A stretch of 54,357 nucleotides of DNA from Chthoniobacterales bacterium (GTDB taxonomy: Bacteria > Verrucomicrobiota > Verrucomicrobiia > Chthoniobacterales > UBA6821): NCBI GenBank assembly GCA_026461395.1, contig JAPJNA010000048.1, positions 93,300 through 147,656 on the forward strand. The letters run 5' to 3'. This document shows, piece by piece, positions 49,356-54,357 of the stretch. The notes under the pieces were generated by a model. It saw nothing but the letters and a program-made list of their open reading frames with translations. It did no database searches and was not told where the DNA came from. Position 1 is the first letter of the stretch; every line of letters begins with the position of its first letter. The translations under genes were made by a program, and so were the position numbers.

Positions 49356-49824
49356 CGGATCGTGGTGTTTTGAGTTGGTCGAGTGCTTCCCAGATTGCAG
49401 GACGAGCCGCCTTCTCCATTGGCAAAGGAGCAGTGCGGGCACTCGCCGGGAAACGGGCGGGGCAGGTCTTTTCTCCACCTTGATCACATCGGGGATGTGC
49501 AGGCAGAAGGAGATGTATATCCTCCCTGACCTCGCGGGTCAAGTCCACTAATTCATTTCCGTCCAGCTCGATCTGGGTGGCAAATGGCTCGATCACGATC
49601 TCCCTCTCAAAGGGTTCCAGGCAGGAAACACAGGTCATCTTGACTTTCTGGGCCACGCTTCCAGTCGCAAAGAGCCCTCCCTCGGAGAGTCCCACATCGA
49701 GGGAATACTCTAGGGAACCAATCGGTTCGGCACCGGCCTCTTCGAGGCCCAGTGAGGAGGAATCCTGTTCACCCTCCAAATGCAAGGTGCCTCCCTCAGG
49801 AATCTGACGGATATGGACTTTCAT
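49342..49824 (-). CDS. yceD: DUF177 (YceD-family) large-ribosomal-RNA accumulation protein
   Basis: A 160-residue YceD/DUF177 protein. The first cysteine pair is in VKMTCVSCLEPFEREI. In most relatives a second CxxC-type cluster follows an L-P-x-x-P-x-C segment; here the segment reads LLPAHPRCDQGGEKTCPARFP, so only isolated cysteines remain. DUF177 proteins help accumulate 23S rRNA and sit before rpmF in most genomes, as here. The C-terminal end (DQLKTPRSDGST) is short. It is the first gene of the cluster. Confidence 0.9.
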   Translation of the reverse strand: MKVHIRQIPEGGTLHLEGEQDSSSLGLEEAGAEPIGSLEYSLDVGLSEGGLFATGSVAQKVKMTCVSCLEPFEREIVIEPFATQIELDGNELVDLTREVREDIHLLLPAHPRCDQGGEKTCPARFPASARTAPLPMEKAARPAIWEALDQLKTPRSDGST

Positions 49825-49885
49825 ACGAGGACTCTACCCCAAGATCGACAGGGATGAAAGCGATGAAGGGGTTCAGGAATAAAAA

Positions 49886-50018
49886 CTCGCGCAGAGGCGC
49901 AGAGGATTTAAAGAATTTTTTAGCATTCACTTTAACCAGAAATAGAAACTGGGGGGTTCCTGATGCTGGCTCACTCCTTCGTATTTTTTCTCTCTGCGCC
50001 TACGCGCCTCTACGGGAG
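49886..50018. repeat. Palindromic element with CGCAGAGGC arms
   Basis: The left arm (49886-49905: CTCGCGCAGAGGCGCAGAGG) faces the right arm (49991-50018: TCTCTGCGCC, TACGCGCC, TCTACGGGAG). About 85 bases separate them. It lies in the 221-base gap between coaD and the DUF177 gene and belongs to the family at 19921-20077. Confidence 0.65.
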
Positions 50019-50045
50019 AATCTCTACCTGTCTCTCAGTTACTCC

Positions 50046-50534
50046 TTATTCTTTTGGAAATTTTTCTTTCAGGGATGCGAGGGTCGAGATGGAGACAAAG
50101 GGGGAAACATCCCCTCCCAGCCGGGCCACTTCCTTCACGATCCGGGAACTCAGGAAGATGCAATCTTCACGCGGCGTCAGGAAGATCGTCTCGATCTTCG
50201 GCTCTAAGCGACGGTTCGTCAGGGCCATCTGAAATTCAAACTCGAAGTCCGACACGGCCCGTAGTCCGCGGATGACCACAAAGGCCCCACGCCGACGGCA
50301 GAAGTCCACAAGGAGGCCGTTGAGGGGCTCCACGGTGAGGCCTTGGTGCTCCCCGACGCTTTGACGGATCAGCTCGACCCTCTCACTGGTGGTGAAGAGG
50401 GGGCTCTTTGCCTCGTTGTCGGCGACCCCAATGATCACCTCATCAAACAGGCCAAGCGAACGGGTGATCAGGTCGAGATGACCATTCGTGACCGGGTCGA
50501 AGCTTCCCGGATAGATCGCGCGTCTGTGGCTCAT
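50046..50534 (-). CDS. coaD: Phosphopantetheine adenylyltransferase
   Basis: A 162-residue CoaD, the penultimate step of CoA synthesis, adding AMP to 4'-phosphopantetheine. The nucleotidylyl signature is AIYPGSFDPVTNGHLDLI with Thr16-x-Gly18-His19. Other marks are VVIRGLRAVSDFEFEFQMALTNRRL, the EDCIFLSSRIVKEVA segment (ISSS-type) and a lysine in NEAKSPLF. It follows guaA by 15 bases and is likely co-transcribed. Together with panD it covers two CoA-pathway steps in the window. Confidence 0.96.
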   Translation of the reverse strand: MSHRRAIYPGSFDPVTNGHLDLITRSLGLFDEVIIGVADNEAKSPLFTTSERVELIRQSVGEHQGLTVEPLNGLLVDFCRRRGAFVVIRGLRAVSDFEFEFQMALTNRRLEPKIETIFLTPREDCIFLSSRIVKEVARLGGDVSPFVSISTLASLKEKFPKE

Positions 50535-50549
50535 AAAACAAGCAGAGGA

Positions 50550-52235
50550 TCACTCCCACTCGATGGTGGCGGGCGGCTTGCTGGAGACATCCAGCACACA
50601 GCGGTTCACACCCTTCACCTCGTTGATGATACGGCTGGAGATCTTAGCCAGCAGATCATACGGCAAACGCACCCAGTCGGCCGTCATTCCGTCCTGGCTC
50701 TCCACGACGCGTAGGGCGATCGTGTAGTCGTAGGTGCGCTCGTCACCCATCACCCCGACCGACTGAACCGGCAGAAGGACGGCGAAAGACTGCCAGACCT
50801 TAAAGTACCAGCCCGAGGCCTTCATTTCCTCAAGGACGATCGCATCGGCGTCGCGCACGATGCGGAGACGCTCCGGCGTGATCGCGCCGATGATGCGAAC
50901 GGCCAGGCCGGGGCCGGGGAACGGCTGGCGATCGACCACTTCCTGGGGAAGCCCAAGTTCGCGACCCACTTCGCGGACCTCATCCTTGAAGAGCTGACGC
51001 AGTGGCTCCACGAGCTCGAATTTCATATCCTCCGGGAGACCGCCGACATTGTGGTGGCTTTTGATGAGTGAGGCTGGATTCCCGGCGATGGAGACGCTCT
51101 CGATGACATCGGGATAGAGTGTACCTTGCGCAAGAAAGCGAAAGGGGTGCTTCGAGCCCTTCGCCGATTTCCGGAGCTCCTCGGCTGAGCGCTCGAAGAT
51201 GCGGATGAATTCGGTTCCGATGATCTTGCGCTTTTTCTCGGGGTCGGTGACTCCCTTGAGCTTACCGAGGAAGCGATCGGCCCCATCGACGATCTTTAGC
51301 CGGATTTTGAAGTTTCGTCCGAAAAGCTTTCCGACCGCATCCCTCTCCCCAGAACGCAGGAGCCCATTATCAACGAAGATACAGGTGAGCTGATCACCGA
51401 TCGCCTTGTGGATGAGTGCCGCCGCCACGCTCGAATCCACCCCACCGCTGAGCCCGAGAATCACGCGCCCGTCACCTACTTGGTCGCGTATCTGCGCGCA
51501 GATGCGCTCAATGAAAGACTCCATGGTCCAGTCACTCGGGCAACCGCAGATGCCATGGATGAAGTTCTGGATGATGGCCTTTCCCTTCGGGGTGTGGTGC
51601 ACCTCGGGATGGAACTGCATTCCATAAATTTTTCTTTTGGTATCAGCGATGACCGCATGGGGTGCGTTTTCGGTCTGCCCGATGGCAGTGAAACCCTTAG
51701 GCAATTTCTCAACGCGGTCGCCATGGCTGTTCCAGACATCGATCTTCTTGGATAACCCCTTGAAGAGCGGTGAAGCGCCGATGGTGGAAAGTACTCCCTT
51801 ACCATATTCACGGTGGGTTGAGCGCGCCACGGAACCACCCAGATCGCGGGAGAGAAGCTGCATGCCGTAGCAGATACCGAGGATCGGAAGGCCTAGATCG
51901 TAGATCGCCGGGTCAACTTTTGGAGCCTTCGGAGCGTAGACGCTTGCAGGCCCACCCGAGAGGATGATCCCCTTTACGGTCCCGTCAGCGATGATCTCGC
52001 TGGCCTTGGTTGTGTGTGGCAGGATCTCGGAAAAAACCCGGCACTCGCGTACGCGCCGGGCAATGACCTGCGTGTATTGGGATCCGAAATCGAGGATGAC
52101 GATCTTGGAGGTTGCCTTAGGTGTCTTAGGTGTCTTGAGGGCTTTTGGTGGTTTGGAAGGCTTGGGGGATTTAGCTAGTGACTTCTTGACTGCAGGTTTC
52201 ACAATTTTTTTAGACAGTTTGGACAAGTTTGGCAT
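50550..52235 (-). CDS. guaA: GMP synthase (glutamine-hydrolysing)
   Basis: A 561-residue two-domain enzyme that turns XMP into GMP. The class I glutamine amidotransferase domain has the catalytic Cys in GICYGMQLL and His/Glu in FHPEVHHTP. The ATP-pyrophosphatase domain has the P-loop [14 protein letters not shown], and the C-terminal dimer region ends in [12 protein letters not shown]. The first 40 or so residues are a Lys/Pro/Ser-rich extension not found in E. coli GuaA. The frame opens as far as 52328, and another ATG at 52313 overlaps the lipoprotein stop; ATG 52235 is a best guess, without a strong ribosome-binding site. Confidence 0.95.
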   Translation of the reverse strand: MPNLSKLSKKIVKPAVKKSLAKSPKPSKPPKALKTPKTPKATSKIVILDFGSQYTQVIARRVRECRVFSEILPHTTKASEIIADGTVKGIILSGGPASVYAPKAPKVDPAIYDLGLPILGICYGMQLLSRDLGGSVARSTHREYGKGVLSTIGASPLFKGLSKKIDVWNSHGDRVEKLPKGFTAIGQTENAPHAVIADTKRKIYGMQFHPEVHHTPKGKAIIQNFIHGICGCPSDWTMESFIERICAQIRDQVGDGRVILGLSGGVDSSVAAALIHKAIGDQLTCIFVDNGLLRSGERDAVGKLFGRNFKIRLKIVDGADRFLGKLKGVTDPEKKRKIIGTEFIRIFERSAEELRKSAKGSKHPFRFLAQGTLYPDVIESVSIAGNPASLIKSHHNVGGLPEDMKFELVEPLRQLFKDEVREVGRELGLPQEVVDRQPFPGPGLAVRIIGAITPERLRIVRDADAIVLEEMKASGWYFKVWQSFAVLLPVQSVGVMGDERTYDYTIALRVVESQDGMTADWVRLPYDLLAKISSRIINEVKGVNRCVLDVSSKPPATIEWE

Positions 52236-52299
52236 CTCGGTCGGAAAGGAAAAGGGTGTCGTCTGGGCTCTAAGTTGGTCTCTAGGTTGATCTCTGGGC

Positions 52300-52500
52300 T
52301 TATTGGAAGTCATTCCCAAATTGGCCACCCATATCGCCCTTCATCACCTTTTCGGTATACAGTTGTCCATTACCCTCAAGCCCCTTAACGGCTGTGTCGG
52401 CGACATCATCGACATCACTCTCAGTCGTGGCGCAACCGGTCAGACAGAAGGCAGGGATTATTATAAGGACGGAGGCGAGAAGAATTCTGAGAAGATTCAC
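52300..52500 (-). CDS. Small lipoprotein of unknown function
   Basis: A 66-residue protein with a signal peptide ([17 protein letters not shown]) and lipobox LTGC, so Cys23 is lipidated. The mature part (about 44 residues) is acidic and hydrophilic ([21 protein letters not shown]). The GTG start at 52498-52500 has AGGG about 10 bases upstream. It is a short surface or periplasmic lipoprotein, similar in size to entericidin-like proteins but without their composition. It is divergent from aat and lies upstream of guaA on the same strand. No function is assigned. Confidence 0.72.
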   Translation of the reverse strand: MNLLRILLASVLIIIPAFCLTGCATTESDVDDVADTAVKGLEGNGQLYTEKVMKGDMGGQFGNDFQ

Positions 52501-52585
52501 TCTGCGACCCTAAAAGATCCGATCCAGAAGGCAATACGGGAAGGATGGACAGAAAAGGATGAAAGCTGAAACCTGAGACCTGAAA

Positions 52586-53182
52586 ATGAAAAGTGGTATT
52601 CCTCCCGATCTGCTCTTGGAGGCCTATGCCTCGGGGATCTTCCCGATGGGGATGCCTGATGGGGAGATCCGTTGGTACTCGCCCGACCCCAGAGGGATCC
52701 TCCCGTTGGAGGAATTTCACACACCGCACGGACTCAAGAGGATTCTCAGAAAACGCAGCTGGGATGTTCGTATCGACACGGCTTTTCAAGAGGTGATGCA
52801 GGCCTGTGCGTCACGCGAAGAGACTTGGATTACGGAAGTGATCGCAGAGAGCTATACCCTCCTTTTTGAGAGCGGCCATGCTCATTCGGTGGAGGTCTGG
52901 CAGGATGACAAACTGGTGGGGGGACTCTATGGAGTCTCCATTGGCGGGGCCTTCTTCGGCGAGTCGATGTTTCACCGTGTCACCAATGCCTCGAAGGTCG
53001 CGCTCTGGCATCTCGTGGAGATCTTGAAAAAGGGGGGCTTTACATTGCTCGACAGCCAATGGACCACCCCCCACCTGGAACAATTTGGCGCCAGGGAAAT
53101 TCCACGAAGTGACTATCTGGAAAAACTGGCCGCGGCCATTACTCTAAAAACCACTTTCTCAAAGCCACTTAATTTCCTTTGA
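52586..53182 (+). CDS. aat: Leucyl/phenylalanyl-tRNA-protein transferase
   Basis: A 198-residue Aat that adds Leu or Phe to N-terminal Lys or Arg of proteins, marking them for ClpAP degradation by the N-end rule. The start GIPPDLLLEAYASGIFPMGMPDGEIRWYSPDPRGILPLEEFH is the family signature. The core includes SVEVWQDDKLVGGLYGVSIGGAFFGESMFHR and LLDSQWTTPHLEQFGA. It is slightly shorter than the E. coli protein (234) because the N-terminal arm is short. clpS and clpA are not in the window. Confidence 0.95.
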   Translation: MKSGIPPDLLLEAYASGIFPMGMPDGEIRWYSPDPRGILPLEEFHTPHGLKRILRKRSWDVRIDTAFQEVMQACASREETWITEVIAESYTLLFESGHAHSVEVWQDDKLVGGLYGVSIGGAFFGESMFHRVTNASKVALWHLVEILKKGGFTLLDSQWTTPHLEQFGAREIPRSDYLEKLAAAITLKTTFSKPLNFL

Positions 53183-53213
53183 ACGTGGGGCAGGACGGCA
53201 ACGTCAAACCATC

Positions 53214-53330
53214 ATGACAGACACCCTCCTCAATATGACCCTCTCCCTTTTGGGTGGAGGCCTCACCTACCTGGCCCTCAACCATCTTGTTTCCAAGCAC
53301 GATCATTTGCCCGCAAAGGCCCAGAAATAA
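53214..53330 (+). CDS. Possible 38-residue membrane peptide
   Basis: A short open frame, ATG to TAA, encodes 38 residues: a hydrophobic helix (LLNMTLSLLGGGLTYLALNHLV) and a basic, polar tail with several His/Lys. It would be a single-pass membrane microprotein. The AGGA sequence upstream is about 18 bases from the ATG, so initiation is uncertain. It lies in the 161-base gap between aat and the chromate transporter. Could be chance. Confidence 0.35.
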   Translation: MTDTLLNMTLSLLGGGLTYLALNHLVSKHDHLPAKAQK

Positions 53331-53343
53331 TAACCCTACTCCG

Positions 53344-54357
53344 TTAGGGAAGCACTGTAATGCGGATCAGCACGTTCGCTATTCCACAGAGCAGGATAAT
53401 TGGAACGACGTCTGCTTTCTTGGTTTGAAGCAAGAGGAAAGCGATCGTGGCCAGTACGAGGGGAAGCACCGCGAAATGGCCGGCAGGCAGAAAGAGGGCC
53501 TCTGAGAACCAGAGGGCAAGGCATATGATCACAGCCGTCACCACGGCCCCGATCGAGGCAAGCGCACCCGCCATGCGAGGATTCCGCGCGATCCCTTCCA
53601 GATGAGGGGCCAATGAAAAAATCCAAAGGAAGCTTGGTAAAAAAAGAGACCAGACGGCTATCAGGCTTCCCAACGTCGCGGAAAATAGAGGCGATAGAAT
53701 GCCCGGGGCCTTGTAGCAGCCTAGGAAAGCCACAAACTGCAGGGCTATCAGTAGAGGGCCTGGAGTTGTCTCAGCAAGACCAAGCCCGTCCAGCATCTCC
53801 CCGGAGGAAAGCCATCCCCAGTCACCCGAGGCATGGAGCGAGACATAGGAGAGGGCTGCATAGGCTCCCCCGAAACTCAGCACCGCAACCTTGCCGAAGA
53901 AAAGCCCGACACGAAACGGCATCGCCTTGGAACCCAGCCAGAAGAACAGTCCCAGCATAGGCACTAGCCAGATCGCCAGGATGCTCAGGGCCATGCTTAG
54001 AGACGATAGGCAGGAGCTTATCCAACTCCCCGACCTCGATGGGAATTTCTCGGGGGACACTTCCGACGCCAAAGGTTTTTTGAGCATCAGCCCTCCGATT
54101 AAACCAAATCCCAGCACCACAACGGGATAAGGAACATGTGCCAGAAAGAGAGCAAAGGAAATCATAGCTATCAGCGCAAGAGGCCAACTGGTCACGGTCC
54201 GACGTCCAATCCTGAGCAATGCGGAGGCGACAATCGCCACCACAGCAGGCTTCAAGCCGTCAAAAAAGAAATGGAGCAATGGCCAGTCACGGCCAGTCAC
54301 GTAAAGCAGGCTTAGCACCCAGAGCAGCAGGACCGCAGGCAGCAGAAAGAGTACGCC
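53344..54357 (-). CDS. chrA: Chromate transporter (CHR family), 5' end missing at window edge
   Basis: About 337 residues of a CHR-family proton-coupled chromate exporter. The frame stays open from the GTG at 54318 to the right edge (13 further codons), and the first residues (GVLFLLPAVLLLW then VLSLLYVTG) fit the middle of the first CHR domain, so the true start is outside. A second CHR domain is intact: FFGKVAVLSFGGAYAALSYVSLHAS and LGLAETTPGPLLIALQFVAFLGCYKAPGI. Around ten membrane segments are visible. This is the long, two-domain form. Function by family: chromate efflux, possibly sulfate-linked. Confidence 0.88.
   Translation of the reverse strand, partial: GVLFLLPAVLLLWVLSLLYVTGRDWPLLHFFFDGLKPAVVAIVASALLRIGRRTVTSWPLALIAMISFALFLAHVPYPVVVLGFGLIGGLMLKKPLASEVSPEKFPSRSGSWISSCLSSLSMALSILAIWLVPMLGLFFWLGSKAMPFRVGLFFGKVAVLSFGGAYAALSYVSLHASGDWGWLSSGEMLDGLGLAETTPGPLLIALQFVAFLGCYKAPGILSPLFSATLGSLIAVWSLFLPSFLWIFSLAPHLEGIARNPRMAGALASIGAVVTAVIICLALWFSEALFLPAGHFAVLPLVLATIAFLLLQTKKADVVPIILLCGIANVLIRITVLP

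Noticed and set aside
1-54357. CRISPR array, insertion sequence, tRNA or rRNA gene
   Set aside because: Read through on both strands: no spaced repeats of about 28-37 bases, no transposase and no cloverleaf other than the tmRNA tRNA-like domain. A covariance search would be decisive and was not possible.

Overview
The window reads as bacterial chromosome with moderately high GC content and dense coding on both strands. It comes from a Gram-negative (diderm) bacterium: it has LpxD and an LpxH-like phosphatase, BamA, Skp/OmpH, an OprB porin, TatA, several lipoproteins and ExbB/ExbD. Gene content and style (rpmF-plsX-fabH block, bamA-ompH-lpxD next to gyrA, many secreted proteins of no obvious family) fit the Verrucomicrobiota/PVC group. 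That placement is an inference from gene content, not from a search.

Layout. 1-3.2 kb: the 5' end of a NusG/RfaH-like gene running off the left edge, a divergent LpxH-like phosphatase, panD, an MFS exporter and a small basic protein. 3.35-10.2 kb (minus): bamA, ompH, lpxD and gyrA in transcription order. 10.3-14.8 kb (minus): a HAD hydrolase, polX, a secreted FKBP isomerase and fabF. 14.9-19.9 kb (plus): a DUF4870 membrane protein, the tmRNA gene ssrA, a Sel1-repeat lipoprotein, rplI, dnaB and a zinc alcohol dehydrogenase. 20.1-24.7 kb (minus): tatA, fabD, an orphan amino-acid-binding lipoprotein, and the oxidative pentose phosphate pair zwf and gnd. 24.8-28.8 kb: mtnN, a small secreted protein, an OprB porin and an unusual cytidylyltransferase-GHMP kinase fusion.

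28.8-34.5 kb (minus) holds a four-gene unit: an OB-like anchored protein, two diverged paralogous helical-repeat exported proteins and a GspF/PilC platform protein. 34.6-36.4 kb: a DUF3431 protein, a sugar nucleotidyltransferase and a tiny unknown gene. 36.6-45.0 kb (plus) is a tightly packed envelope operon: ExbB, ExbD, a large TPR protein, a secreted protein, an HtrA protease, two unknown exported proteins and an L,D-transpeptidase. 45.1-46.8 kb: aroB and a Doc/AbrB-type toxin-antitoxin pair. 47.0-52.5 kb (minus): DUF177, rpmF, plsX and fabH in transcription order, preceded by guaA, coaD and a small lipoprotein. 52.6 kb to the end: aat, a possible 38-residue membrane peptide and a chromate transporter cut by the right edge.

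The genes are mainly housekeeping: fatty-acid and phospholipid initiation (fabD, fabF, fabH, plsX), CoA supply (panD, coaD), outer-membrane biogenesis, replication and translation quality control. The less ordinary content is the GspF-linked paralog operon, the ExbBD-TPR-HtrA operon, the kinase fusion, and several families of short-period inverted repeats that fill many intergenic gaps. No rRNA, tRNA, CRISPR array or insertion sequence was recognised. No gene-free stretch exceeds about 300 bases apart from the region around ssrA, which is described.
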